Shown here in pieces: positions 43,841-55,524 of a stretch of DNA of 64,000 nt (the stretch's first letter is position 1; every line of letters begins with the position of its first letter). The DNA is taken from contig NBIV01000133.1 of the NCBI GenBank assembly GCA_003194525.1, positions 147,075-211,074 on the forward strand, read 5' to 3'. The translations under genes were made by a program, and so were the position numbers. Below the pieces are notes generated by a model. The model did not search any database and was not told where the DNA came from. It saw nothing but the letters and a program-made list of their open reading frames with translations. Origin of the DNA: Gracilariopsis chorda (taxonomy: Eukaryota > Rhodophyta > Florideophyceae > Gracilariales > Gracilariaceae).

Positions 43841-46800
43841 AGCGGTCAAGGTACACGTGACAGTGTCTTAGATGAAGATGTCCTGTGATCTCAACTGCAA
43901 CTGAATTGGGACCACATAACATCGCTAGACTAATAGTCTACTATGTGATTCGAGCAGTTGAGATACCTAACAAAGGGATGCCATTCACTTGATTAGCCAG
44001 GATATATCGAGATCCATGACAGTTGGCCTTATGCTACTTGAGCGAGCGTCAAGACTTGACATCCGTAGGTCCCCCGATGGAGAAGAATTGCATGTGCGGC
44101 CATCTATGTCCCATTGCTCCCCCGCGCCACATCAGAACACGCACCGCCCCCACTCATCCCCCGCCAACTAGCCCTGCTGTCACCCTGACTCGTTTTCCCT
44201 CCTATCCCAACAGCCAATCCTGAGACGCCATGTTGGGCCACCACCCATATACTATTCGCTCTGACTACAGCTTCGACGCCTCGCATGACCTGTTTGCCTG
44301 CATAAAAGCCGCAGTTCGTGCGATAATGCACGCCATTCCCCGTCTCTGCCCAAATGTTTGTTTAGGGCTCTCCTACAATGGTTTTCCATATCACCTTTTT
44401 CACAAGCACGATATCAGTTTTCACACGCACAACAAGCGTTTCAGATCAGGGTATATAGTTCGGTCCAGTTCCCCGTAATTTAACTGGACCCACGTGATCT
44501 GACTACTTCACCATGCGTTCTAGCCACTCGAGTGCAGTTCGAGAATAATTACCCAATGCTTTCGGACCAATTTGGTACCTTAGGGGCTGACTACATACCT
44601 TGGATGGCCATTTTACGGTCCAGTCTCCAGTTTAGCGTTCAAAGCAACCATATATAACGGCGCAATCAATGGCGTATTTAAAAGTATCAATACATTCCAA
44701 GCAAACCAGCGCCCTTATGAAACCTCTCGGAACATCAAAACAGGTAAGCTATGATGCGCGATATCGCCATACTTGTCGAGCCCTCCGTTACGTATCGTAA
44801 CCGACGCACCTGGGATTGTCAAAAGCCACTGACAGCTTGGCAACCGCCATATTTTATAGAAAATAAAAGGATTACTCGCAGGTATTCGTATTAATAAATG
44901 GTGCAGATGTCCCAAGTAATGCAGTTTTGGAAGGTTGCAAAGAGGAAAATTGGACTACTGTATCAAACAGACCGTTATCAGGGCGAGCAGCTCGATCTTC
45001 AGCTGTTGAAAGATTTGCCAATGTGATGCCTTTGTCAACTCGACTGTAGTAGGTCTTTGGACAATTTCATGCTGGACGTCACCATGTCTGGCAAAGGTGC
45101 CTTCTGGGTTGATTGCCATCTCCATGGGTGCATTGAGAACATGAAGGTGAGGCGTGACATTCATGGCCTCGTGACCGGTTCTTTCATTTTAAAGCATATT
45201 AACGCACATCGAAAGATACTATAACATCCTAGACTAGGGCATACCTGAGGGGCCCTTAGAGCTGGCATTGGTACAAGTGATCATGTTCATTGAGCCAGCC
45301 ACCCAGATTGGAAAGGTGTATTGTGTCTTTGCGCCCTATTCTATGCACGCAAATATTATCAAGTATTGAATCTGCGCTATCGTATTAGAGAAGAAGAAAA
45401 ACGCGACTGGAACAACATATATCCGTCATCAAGAAGAACTAAAAGCGTTTTCCTTACTAATCAACTGTGGTACGTGACGAATAAGTGTTAGATTTAGTAA
45501 GTATTTACCTTTGTTTGAGTATTGTTCGCTCCAGCATCAGTTCTTTTGTGTGTACTCTTCTTAGTTTTATTCTACTCGATCTCTTGAAGAGATCGGATAG
45601 CTGTTTGACGTGTCTTTGTGGCCTCAGAGCCGACCTGACATCTTTTGGGGCATGCTGTCAATATAAAGCGACAGCATGTCTATGCTAGGGAAGTCCAGGC
45701 CGATCACATGGTCAAAGGTGGGTCCGAAGTACACGTCAACTACTCCTTACAGCGTTGACAAACCTCTCACACGATACAGCAATGACCAACTGATCTTGAA
45801 AGATTCCCGCCAGATTCCTTCGAAATCATCACGGCCACCGTGGGTGCATGCCAGATCATCAAAGCCTTGTCTGTTGCAGATCCTTGGCAAGTCATACAGC
45901 AAGTCCTTAGCGCCGGGGAATTCGCCAAGTCATCAAATCACTAGATCTGGCACTGAACCCGGCAAAACATCTAAATATGGAGGCCAACAAGAAGACCAAG
46001 CATAATACCGTTAGACCCGGACGATGTATTGTCGACTAGTGGCACTGATAGAAATAGGCGAGAAACTCTGTATAAATGCCGATGGATGCTCTTAACATCA
46101 ACCCATATCACCAGCATCGACTTTGTACCATTTCAGCCATTGCACCTGTGTCCTAACGCTGGTAGCATCGCTAGTAAGTAATGCGCTTACCTGAAACTAC
46201 CGACAATCCAGCCTTATAGTAGGATTACCTGTAATTATGGGCTAGGAAACCGTTTTAGGTGGTGTTGGCTTGGGAATGGTGCTGACACAGAACGTTGACC
46301 TATTGGTGGAAACGCTGTATGCGCGTGTATATGCATTTTCGACCCCTCGTGTGGAGTAATTTGTCCTGTAGGCACTATATGATACATACTGGACGCACTG
46401 AAAAATGTGGAAACACATTATACATGACAATGGTTTGCAAAAACGATATACTGGGTTCAAATAACTAATATTTGTTATCCCCCGTAAGACATAGTTTTGG
46501 AAGGATTTGGCATGTGCCTGGTGCGTGCACCACAAACGTGGGTTTTCGAGGTACGTAAAGGCATGCTCCGTGCCAAAATGAACGTGCGGTAGGACAACGT
46601 TTTTCGCGTATTCCGTCAGACGCCTGCAAGTGGTTATGCGTGTGTAAGTGAGGCGCAAATGCTCCGTCTGAGCTGCGTTTGTCTTCGCTCCTGAGACATA
46701 TGGGGCTTCCCAGAGCGGTCTCAGCACTTTGCATTTGTTGAGGGGGGTAAGATTGGCTTGTTCATGTTGGATATGTGGTTATAGCTTTCATTTCGCTTCG

Positions 46801-46870
46801 GAAGGGAAGCGGTTCTAAGGTAGCGGTTTTTATAATAGAGTTTCGGGCTATTACAGCGGGTTTTAGAGTT
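43841..46870. other. intergenic region with several short perfect hairpins
   Basis: No gene supported. Hairpins include GGTCCAGTT/AACTGGACC (44462-44470 with 44482-44490), CGATCTCTT/AAGAGATCG (45577-45595) and CATGCTGTC/GACAGCATG (45651-45659 with 45670-45678). A 109-codon frame with a true ATG (45676-46005, Lys/Ser-rich) starts inside the last hairpin arm; I see no domain and treat it as unproven. Confidence 0.4.
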
Positions 46871-46924
46871 TACGGTTACATGGTTTACTTATAGTAGTGT
46901 TGCAGGTAAGTTTGGGTTTGCACT

Positions 46925-47975
46925 TGTTTTTGAGGGGTGTAGGCAAGCGTTTGGTTCTGACGCAAAACCTTGAACGAGTGGTGGAATTGCTGTATATACG
47001 TTTTTCATGCCTTCAGTGGATGACGAAGCGCTGTGCGCCGGTTATGGAACAAACGCTTGAGCTCAAAAAACCTGGCTAAATATTATAGAATGCTTGGTTT
47101 GGCTAAAAACCAAGCGCATACATCAAAGAATTAGGATTTGACATCGCCCTTTGCGCTTGGTTTTAGGCATATATGGCACGTGCCGCGTGCATATCGTGTA
47201 AGTAGCGTAGTTGAGCGCATTTTTAAAGGTTTTACCGCCAATACAGGGTGCCCCAGCGCTTGGTTTTAGCCATGATTTGTCAGAGCCTTGTAGGGAGGTC
47301 CTGAAAGTGCACGCGCGCGCATATGTGCGTGTCGGAGGCTTTGGAAGGATGGTTTCTGAGCTAGTTTGGCAAGGTTTGGTCGCATGCTCCATGCGATTGG
47401 TTTTAGCCAGCTTCTCGCAGACCAAGCGCGTGGGATGTTTTATGGCTCCTTTGTAGAATGTGGGAAAGCGCTTGGTTTTCGACTGCCTTGCATAAACCAA
47501 GCAACACGTGAATATTTTGCACATTGTACAAATGTACGAAAGCGCTTGGTTTTGGACACATTTGCCCAAAGCAAGCATTTCGGGCACGTTTACGCACATT
47601 GTACAAATGATCGAAAGCGCTTGGTTTTGGGCACATTCACGCAACCTAGCAATGTGGGTTTTTTTCGCCCATTGTAGAAATATGCGAAAGCGCTTGGTTT
47701 TAGGCCGTTTAGCTGAGAGACCAAGCAAAGCGTGGATTTTTTTGCACATTGTACAAAACTGCAAAAGCGCTTGGTTTTTGCAACATTTGCTAAGACCATG
47801 CAATGCGGGCATGTTAACGCATATTGTGCAAAAGGGCGAAAGCGCTTGGTTTTGAAGAGATTTGTGGAAACCAAGGAATGCGTTTTTTTAAATGTCTGAG
47901 AAATGTTTAGGGGTTTGTAGTACTGGTCATATTTGCCCAAACGAAGCATTGCAGGCATGTTTACGCACATGGAAC
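46925..47975. repeat. 75-bp satellite (core AAGCGCTTGGTTTT)
   Basis: Six well-preserved units start with the core at 47,465, 47,539, 47,614, 47,687, 47,764 and 47,839 (steps of 73-77 bp). Degenerate units lie on both sides. Most units also contain a CCAAGCA-like element and TTTACGCACATTGTACAAA. Because 75 is a multiple of three, long open frames run through the array in several frames (for example 47123-47812 minus, a 25-residue repeat). I regard those as by-products. Confidence 0.85.
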
Positions 47976-48140
47976 AAATGAGACGAAGCGGGCTTTTATT
48001 AGGGAGCCTCCGAGAAAGAATGAAGAGCGTTGATATTAAAAATTAGGGGTTTCAAATCTATCGGTTTATACTTTGGTGTTCTTAGCATTAAGAAAGGTTT
48101 TATGTTATTGTAAGAAACTTCATATTAAAGTTTAGGGTTT
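47976..48140. other. spacer before the Helentron-like array
   Basis: AT-rich, nothing recognised. Confidence 0.4.
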
Positions 48141-48569
48141 TTTTCATGCCTCCCGGCCAGTTAAAAAATTCAGCAGCAGCAGCAGCAAAGCTCAAAGCTT
48201 ATTGGCTGCTGCTGCATGTTGACTGCCACTGCTTCTCAGTGGCTGGCACTGCAACACTGCTTTCCATCCCACTGCACTGTGGCTGGCACAGTGGTTGACA
48301 CTGCAGTCATTTTGGCAGAGCCGGCCAATTACAATCCACTGTACTCTCCATGTACAACTGCAGTGCCCACCAATCACAATCGCGCGGGTGCGAAATTGCT
48401 ACTCTATTCTATATTCAGTCTCGGCCCCGCGGCTCTCATGGGTCTGCAGGTCGTTTGCGAGCGTTAGCGAGCAAAAGCAGCCTGCAGATCCCCCAAAGTC
48501 ACCCCTATTCAGCGTCGCGCAGCGTCGCCCGCGGCCGAACGCCACTTCTACTTGTCTCAACACCCCCAC
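48141..48569 (+). mobile_element. Helentron-like unit A (5'-truncated)
   Basis: Begins inside the family just before the CAG tract and ends with the full tail: GCGTCGCCCGCGGCCGAACGCCACTT, CTTGT, then CTCAACACCCCCAC. Non-coding. Confidence 0.75.
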
Positions 48570-48581
48570 TCTTAATGATTT

Positions 48582-50566
48582 GCTCATGTATGAGGGGGGT
48601 GTTGTTGACTGAAGGTAGGCGTTCCACCACAAACTCGCTTTGCACACCCCCGTTTGCGCATGCAAAACGCCCATTTGGCGCAACGCCTCCCTACCATTTA
48701 AAACGTTCAGCAGCAGCAGCAGCAGCAAGGCGTGCAGTTCATTAGCTACTGCTGCTGCATGTTGACTGTGCAATGGCTGCTGAATGGCTTGCAATTCAAT
48801 CAAATTATAGTGCCAGCCACTCACCAGCAACACACCGGCTGTTCATTCCAACACGTGGCAAGTTGCACTGTGCCAGTGCAGTGTATACTGAAGTTTCATT
48901 ACAGAAATGCCTGCAACAGACGTATATACTGCACTGGCCAGTGCCAAATGCATCTCTCTTGCTGACCGTAACCACTAGTTTGCATACCGCTCAGGCTTGG
49001 CCAATAGCGCAGTGTTGTAACCTTTTGCTACTTTTAGCACTGTTGCTGACCTGGGACCTGGGCAAGGGCGAGCTCGTGTGCAGTACTTCTGCTACAACAG
49101 GCATTGCAGCATCGTTTTAAGAAAGTGGCCGCACTTTACATAGCCTGGTCAAACTGATTGCAGCGGATAAGGACAGCGCAAGAAGCACTACAGCCACTTT
49201 GTCAGAGTACGGTCCTCGATCTCCATATGCATAACTGCTACGAGAAATACAACTGCTCGTCTTGGGTGAGGCGTCCATGCTCTCACGAAATCTCTTTGAA
49301 CTCATGAATGCGTTGCTCAAATATCTTCGCTGCACTGGAATAGAAAACCTGCCTCCGTTTGGGGGCTTGACCTTCCTTCTATCTGGCGACTACTGCCGGC
49401 TGCTTCCAGTGGTGCCGCAGATGTACGTGGAGGCCGAGCCAAGTGGAAATATAAGACGAGTGTACACAAACATTTTCAACGAATGGCCGTGGAAGAGTGA
49501 CCTGTGGACATTGTGCTCGGTTCGAGTGCTGGACCTCACCGAACAAGTACGCCAAGCCGATGATCCGGCATTTCCGTCACTGTTACGTTCCATTGCAAGC
49601 AACACAATATCAAACAACGCTACACTACCACTCAGATCTACCCGTGGCGTGGAAACAACTTATCAATTCCTGTGGAAGTTGCTCACAACACGCCGCAAAG
49701 AGGATGTTGATCTTAGCAAAATGCACATTGCGTCCAAAAATGAGTTCGTCGATGAACACAATGCAGCAGCGCTGGATCTGTTTCCTGGTGAAGGCTTCAC
49801 TCTTCCGTCACCTACGACGATACAACCTGACCGTGTACAGAACTTAGTGTCCGACGTCACCAATACCTTTGTTCTCGATTTTGCATATCAGTATGCACCT
49901 ACTGGAGTACCACCTCATAACTTGGATTTGACGATTAGTGTGCCAGTTATGGTCATTTGGAACGTGCTGCATCCCGCTGTGGTCCATGGAAAGCTGTTCT
50001 TAGTCGTGTATGTCAATCAGTTTACGATGCCGGTGGCTCGACTTGATGAGAACCGACAGGTGCTGGAACGATATCTCCTGCATCGTATCGACCTCGCGTT
50101 TTCTTTCGCAGACATTCGCATGATTCGAAGGCAGTTCTCCATTCGTCTCGCGTTTGCAGCTCCCGTTCACAAAGGACAGGTAAAGATGTTGGATGGCTTG
50201 GTTGTGGATATACGATATGACGTCTTCTACACCGGTCAGTCTTATTCAATGTCGCACGTTCCAAGGAACGACGATGTGCTACTCCTGCATGACCTGTAGC
50301 TTACATCCACGAATGCGCATACAACTCATCCTATGCCTGTGGCCATCGTCAACCCAGTTTTGCCTGAAGCAATTCAGTCGTGCACCCCTCCACAACCGTA
50401 ATCATATTTCTTGCGTTCTTGATTCAATGAATTAAACTACTTGCTTTTCTGCTTTTGCTTTCTCCACCCATTTTTTCTTCTCACCGCTGTTTATAACTCC
50501 TCCACCGCGGCGCAAACCGCCGCCCGCGGCCGAAGGCCGCTTTTTTATTGTCTCAACACCACCCCG
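48582..50566 (+). mobile_element. Helentron-like unit B with a truncated helicase gene
   Basis: Starts GCTCATGTATGAGGGGGGTGTTG, has a CAG tract at about 48,705-48,727 and ends with the hairpin GCGGCCGAAGGCCGC (about 50,525-50,540) followed by TTTTTTATTGTCTCAACACC. It is four times as long as its neighbours because it keeps helicase coding sequence between the common 5' and 3' parts. It is therefore the best pointer to the autonomous parent of the family. Confidence 0.8.
49065..50402 (+). pseudogene. PIF1-type Helitron/Helentron helicase, 5'-truncated
   Basis: The protein similarity starts at GELVCSTSATTGIAA, just after where the Walker A loop should be; the loop itself is missing. It continues through a stop at about 49,118 to GEASMLSRNLFEL (Walker B with Asp changed to Gly), FLLSGDYCRLLPVVP, APTGVPPHNLDLTISVPVMV, RRQFSIRLAFAAPVHKGQ and NDDVLLLH. 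After a stop at 50,297 the conserved tail THPMPVAIVNPVLPEAIQ follows. The open part 49262-50299 opens at a TTG, not an ATG. The last 60 residues match the helicase end of copy 3 (34091-34309), so these are one family. Not active. Confidence 0.85.
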
Positions 50567-50581
50567 TACTATAATGATTTA

Positions 50582-51076
50582 CACATGTATGAGGGGGGTG
50601 TTGTTGATTGACGGGAGGCGTTGCGCCGAAAAATCCCCTTGCATGCACCCTTTAGCGCATGCAATTTTCACGCCTTCCCGCCGATTAAAACTTTCAGCAG
50701 CAGCAGCAGCAAAGCTCAGAGCTCATTGGCTGCTGCTGCCTGTTGACTGACGCAGCTGCTAAGTGGCTGGCACTGCAGAGGTGTCAGCCACACCGCTGCA
50801 CAGTAGCTGGAACTGCAGGTATTTTGGCAGTAACAGCCAATTACAATCTACTGTACTCTATATACAAACCTGCACTGCCAGCCAATCACCAACGCGCGAG
50901 CACTCAACTGCAACTCTATTCCATATTCACTCTCAGCGCCGCAGCCCTCATTGGTTTGCAGGCCGTTTGCGAGCGATAGCGAGAAGGAACGGCCTGCAGC
51001 TCCCCCAATGTCACCCCTATGTAGCGACACGCAGCGCCGCTCGCGGCCGAAGGCCGCTTTTTCTTGTCGCTCCACG
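50582..51076 (+). mobile_element. Helentron-like unit C (short, non-autonomous)
   Basis: ACATGTATGAGGGGGGTGTTG start, CAG tract at about 50,696-50,712, tail GCAGCGCCGCTCGCGGCCGAAGGCCGC then TTTTTCTTGT. About 495 bp, non-coding. Confidence 0.8.
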
Positions 51077-51088
51077 ATTATGATTTAC

Positions 51089-51612
51089 ACGTCTTTTTGA
51101 GCGTGTTGTTGATTGATGGGAGGGAATTCCAAAACAAATGCCCTCTCAAACGCCCTTCAGTGCAGCGAAAAAAAGTCGTTTTGCGCAACGCCTCCCTTTC
51201 AATCAAATAATTCAGTAGCAGCAGCAGCAACAGCAGCAGCAAAGCTCAAAGGTTATTGGCTGCTGCTGCATGTTGACAGCCACTGCTGCTCAGTGGCTGG
51301 CACAACGACATTGCTACCCATCCCACTGCACAGTGGTTGGCACTGCAGTCATTTTGGCAGTGCTGGCCAATTACAATCCACTGTAATCTCCATGTACAAC
51401 TGCAGTGTCCGCCAATCACAATCGCGCGGGTGCGAAATTGCTACTCTATTCTATATTCAGTCTCGGCCCCGCGGCTCTCATGGGTCTGCAGGTCGTTTGC
51501 GAGCGTTAGCGAGCAAAAGCAACCTGCAGATCCCCCAAAGTCACCACTATTCAGCGTCGCGCAGCGTCGCCCGCGGCCGAACGCCACTTCTACTTGTCTC
51601 AACACCCCCACC
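51089..51612 (+). mobile_element. Helentron-like unit D (short, non-autonomous)
   Basis: The start has a diverged subterminal repeat (GAGCGTGTTGTTGATTGATGGG), then a CAG/CAA tract at about 51,217-51,241. From about 51,240 onward it is nearly identical to unit A, including the tail ending CTTGTCTCAACACCCCCAC. Non-coding. Confidence 0.8.
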
Positions 51613-51622
51613 CTTAATGAAT

Positions 51623-52120
51623 TGCTCATGTATGAGGGGGATGTTGTTGACTGACGGGAGGCGTTGCGCAACAAATTCGCTTTGCACGCCCCCGTTTGCG
51701 CCTGGAAAACGCCCATTTGGCGCAACGCCTCCCTACCATTTAAAAAGTTCAGCAGCAGCAGCAAGGCGTGCAGTTGATTAGCTACTGGCGCTGCATGTTG
51801 ACTGTGCAATGGCTGCTGAATGGCTTGCAATTCAATCAAATTATAGTGTCAGCCACTCACCAGCAAAACCCTGGCTTTTCATTCGAACACGTGGCAAGTT
51901 GCACTGCGCCTATGCAGTGTACACTGAAGTTTCATAACAGACATGCCTGCAACAGATGTATATACTGCACTGGCGCAGTGCCAGTGCATCTCTCTTGCTG
52001 ACCGTAACCACTATTTTGCATCCCATTTCACGCTTGGCCAATAGCACAGTGTCGTAACCTTTGCTACTTTGGGCACTGTTTTCTGGCCTGGGACCTAGGC
52101 CAGGCCGAGCTTGTGTGCAG
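51623..52120 (+). mobile_element. Helentron-like unit E (3'-truncated)
   Basis: Nearly identical to the first 500 bp of unit B, and stops inside the codons that begin the helicase similarity there (GAGCTTGTGTGCAG). It therefore derives from a helicase-bearing unit and lost the rest. Confidence 0.75.
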
Positions 52121-52632
52121 GTGGCCACAAGAGTAACCCACTAAGTACCACGGATCTGGGAAAGGTCAGGTGCTCTTCTGTGGTATACTGGTCGTTTGAC
52201 GGCGATCAGGAAGTATGAGTGTTTCCCGGACCTAGTACCAGTTTGCTGTGCAGGTTGGGCGGTCCCCGTGTCGTACCTCTTGGGGCCGGAAAGCACACTT
52301 TAGTGTGTGAGTAAAGGCAGACCAATCCTTACAACCAGACGCGGGCTCAACATCAAACGGCTTAAAAACAGGCTGGGCACACTCCGCCGGTTATAATCCA
52401 ACAGGAGGGTGTCGAGAGTGCCTGTGCTGCGCACGACTGCATCGGGTAAATATAAGTCTTGCAGCATTTTTTTAATTGCTCATGCGACTAGGCCCAGTGG
52501 GTGCAATGCAACAAACTGCAACCAGTTCTTGATTTTCAACTTTGTGTTTTATTGGGAATTATTCTGGAACTCTGGCAAATGTTTTAACGGTTTAAGAACA
52601 TAGAATTTTTTTCTTTTCTTTGATAAATCTAA
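52121..52632. other. non-coding leader before the zinc-knuckle gene
   Basis: No frame of note. It contains short palindromic words and may be promoter or leader of the following element gene. Confidence 0.35.
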
Positions 52633-53720
52633 ATGACGAGAGGAGGGCAACGTCTCAACTCTGGTGGCGTCCAATCTAACTCGGGATGGGCCCGAGACGA
52701 TTCTAGAGGTGCCAGGTTGAACGCAGGTGGTGCAAGGCAAAACGCTGGTGGTCGTTGCGTCGGCAGTGGTGGAGCACAGGCCGGAGCTGGAAGACCCCGA
52801 CGAGTACCAGCTCCTTCAGCTTCAGATGAGTTGGGAGTACATGAGAGCGGAGCGAACGTTCAAGGACCTATTGTTCCAGCGGTAGAAGAAAATGAAGTTA
52901 CTCCTGCACCTACTTCGGTTGCAGCTGCAGATAGCACAAGCGCCGCTGGAGCCAGTCGGCTCGTTGCCACAGGTCTACCAACTTCGTGCCCAAGTTTTGG
53001 ATTTCTGGAGTTTGTGAGAGGCCTTCCAAGTCACATTCCATCGCCTCCGATGCCTCCCCCTCTCCCACCGATGCCTGCAGAAAAGGTGCTCGTTGCGATG
53101 GAAGTGGAAGAGGATGAGGTCATCCCTGCTCCCTCATAGCCACTGCTGTCACCACCGCCGCCACAGCAGCCTACTCTGCCACAAGCTCAACAAGAGGAAA
53201 AACACATGCCAGTCCAGATGGAAGTGGAATAGGATGAGATCACCCCGGCTCGCTCACACCCGCCGCCGCAGCCTGCGCTGCCACAAGCTGAACAGGAAGA
53301 ACAACAGGTGCCCATTCCGATGGAGGTGGAAGAGGGTGAGATTACACCAGATCCCTCACACCAGCCGCAGCACCAGCCACAGCAACAGCTTGATACGACG
53401 ATCATGCTACGTGCTGGACGTCCGGATCGAGGACTGTATCGCGTGTACTATGCGTGGGATACCGCGGCTGATGAAGCTTGGAATGATCCATCCATCCGTG
53501 CAAGCGTTCCAGAGTTTGAAACGCTTTCCAATGCGGGTCAAAAGCGATGCAGAAGATGCGGCGAGCACGCACACACGCTCTCCTCCTGCCCGTACCCGCA
53601 CTAAACATTGAGAACTCATAGCTGCAAGTACTGTGGATGCGTTTTGCTTGGCAAAGAGACCAATGGAGTGTGCTGTGGAATGAAAAGAATGTCAGGGTGG
53701 GGCGTCACGTTCCGCGTCGG
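52633..53720 (+). pseudogene. Helitron-type N-terminal protein: Gly/Arg-rich start, EVEE repeats, CCHC knuckle, zinc finger
   Basis: One reading frame from a true ATG with three stops (53,137, a TAG near 53,229 and a TAA at about 53,602). In order: a Gly/Arg/Asn-rich start (residues 1-65), a Pro-rich stretch, a module of the type PxxMEVEEDEITPAPSH occurring about three times (a diverged fourth near residue 78), then a perfect CCHC knuckle (CRRCGEHAHTLSSC, about 53,551-53,590). After the last stop comes CKYCGCVLLGKETNGVCCG, which resembles the N-terminal zinc finger of Helitron Rep proteins. One stop sits at a Glu position that is intact in the neighbouring repeat. I infer the decayed 5' part of a Helitron/Helentron protein; a gag protein is the alternative. 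Confidence 0.55.
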
Positions 53721-54263
53721 TTTTCTGGGTATGCTAGTTTGGCATTCAAAAGGCAAAGAATTAAAATGAACGAATAACGACTCTTCGAACCCAATTTTGA
53801 ATGAATCAAATTTTTCAAAATAATTCCATACATAGCACAGAGCTAGTTTGCTTAGGACAAAAGACTAGCAGTATACTAGACATTTCCCACTTTCTTTGGG
53901 AGATAAAACTAGCGCCAGACTCCACTAATACCTACCCTCTCAGGTGCACGTGGAATCCAAATCTTACTGGTCCTGAGCGAATGCCCCTTCAAATAGCAAA
54001 ATAGAATAGATAGAATAGATAGAGTAGATAGAATAGATACATAGCATTTACATAACCAAATAGTTTTGGCTTTCTATCACTCGTTGCCCGACCTGCTCCC
54101 TGCATTGCATGCTCTACCCCATGTCCTACTAAAAGACGCTCTGCATCACGTGCACCACCTCATCTACGTGCGCCATAATATTAGGCTCCCCGATATCCCA
54201 CTCCGCCACCACCCTCCCTTCTCTGTTTCCAAGCATCCCGTTCTCCGTTCTCCTTCCCCCACC
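53721..54263. other. intergenic region with a TAGA-rich microsatellite
   Basis: 54,001-54,042 is an imperfect (TAGATAGAA)n tract. The rest is unremarkable AT-rich DNA up to the transposase start. Confidence 0.5.
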
Positions 54264-55510
54264 ATGATACCCTGTTGCCATCCTCATTGCACCTTCTATG
54301 GCTGCACCGCGTTCTCTCTCCAGAGTCACCAACGCAGGTGCCCTCATGGACTCAACCCCGACAAACGCCCTTCCTCCTCCGCCAACGCTCCCGTCCAGTC
54401 CCCTCCAAGGACCAAGCGACGAAAATCCGTTCCAAACCTCTCCACCATTCTTCCTCCCACTCCCTCACACCGCCCCTCCGACAACGCCCCCCTCGCCGAA
54501 GATGAACCCTATCACATCCAACAGGCCTCCCTTTCCCTCCAAACACAAGACGCATGGCAAGTCACGCCCTCTGTTCAGTCTCCTCCTCAAACTCACCTCC
54601 CCATACCTCGTCCCAATCCCCCTTTCCTCTCCTCAACAACCCCCATCTCAAGCAACTCGTCCTCTGCATCTCCTCCATCGCTTCCTCCTTCATCACACGC
54701 AAATCCGACGAACTCATCTCCCTTCTCAACCACCCCGACTTCTCCAAGTCAGCATTCCAGAAATACATCTCCTCCGCAAAGCAGTGGCTCGCACTCCAAG
54801 ACCACCTCGTCAAGGGACGTATCAATTACACCAGTTTTCTCGCTCTCTCAATCTCCGACGAGCACAACTCCTTCTCCGCAACTCTCTTTCAAAAAGGCGC
54901 CATAGACGTCCTGAAGCAACAACTCGCTCTCGCACAGTTCAACAACATCTTCTTACAATGCGTGTCCCAATCTTCACATTACTCTTCTTCAACCCCCGCC
55001 TTCGCCCATCCTATGGCCGCAGCTTTCGGAAACAAAGTCGTTCCTGTCTTTGAACAGGCCATCGCGCAGTGCCACATCAATGATATCGTCTGGCACACCC
55101 CCGAAAGAACCGGTATGGAATCATTCGTCGGTCTCGTCCAGTTATACTCCGATACGTCTGTAACCTCACTCAAAGGCTCCCTCATCACCTCGTACCCCCT
55201 TCACATCACCCTTCTCAACCTCTCCGACGCATTCCACCGAACGTGTGCCTCCCAAAACCTCACCATACTCGGATACCTCCCAACTTTCTTCTCCCCCTCT
55301 TCCTTCCCCCAGCGACGGATACTCCATCCCATATTCTTCCTGCAACAACCCACGCGAAACAAGAATGGCCCTCACTCAACGCGTCATCTCCGCAATCTTC
55401 CGTTTCGAAGGTATCCGCAGTGCTACCTTCGCTTCTCTACTCCCATTCCTAGCTATAAAACGCGGGTCACCGTCATCGCAACCTTCATTCTCCAATTATT
55501 CATGATGTAG
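54264..55510 (+). pseudogene. DDE transposase of the Plavaka / KDZ type, degraded
   Basis: The first true ATG (54264, good context) opens directly onto a Cys/His cluster (C4, C5, H6, H8, C9, C14, H22, C26), a zinc-finger N-terminus typical of these transposases. A Ser/Pro linker follows. The reading moves to a second frame at about 54,640 (open to 55,510). There LVQLYSDTSVTSLKG (about 55,130-55,177), a YPLHITLLNLS segment and ILGYLP (about 55,265-55,282) match the conserved core of Plavaka-like enzymes (ILASDKT...YPVYLTIGN...LLGYLP type). A further shift near 55,340 leads to RETRMALTQRV, also family-like. The catalytic C-terminal part is missing where the minus-strand gene begins. Class assignment is from memory of motifs. 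Confidence 0.55.
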
Positions 55511-55524
55511 TTCTCTCACCCTCT

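Noticed and set aside
47123-47812. A 229-codon Cys/Lys-rich protein
   Set aside because: It runs through the 75-bp satellite and equivalent frames are open in other phases; the repeat period explains it.
48160-48190. CRISPR-like regular repeats around the CAG tracts
   Set aside because: These are trinucleotide tracts inside eukaryotic transposon units, with no repeat-spacer structure.
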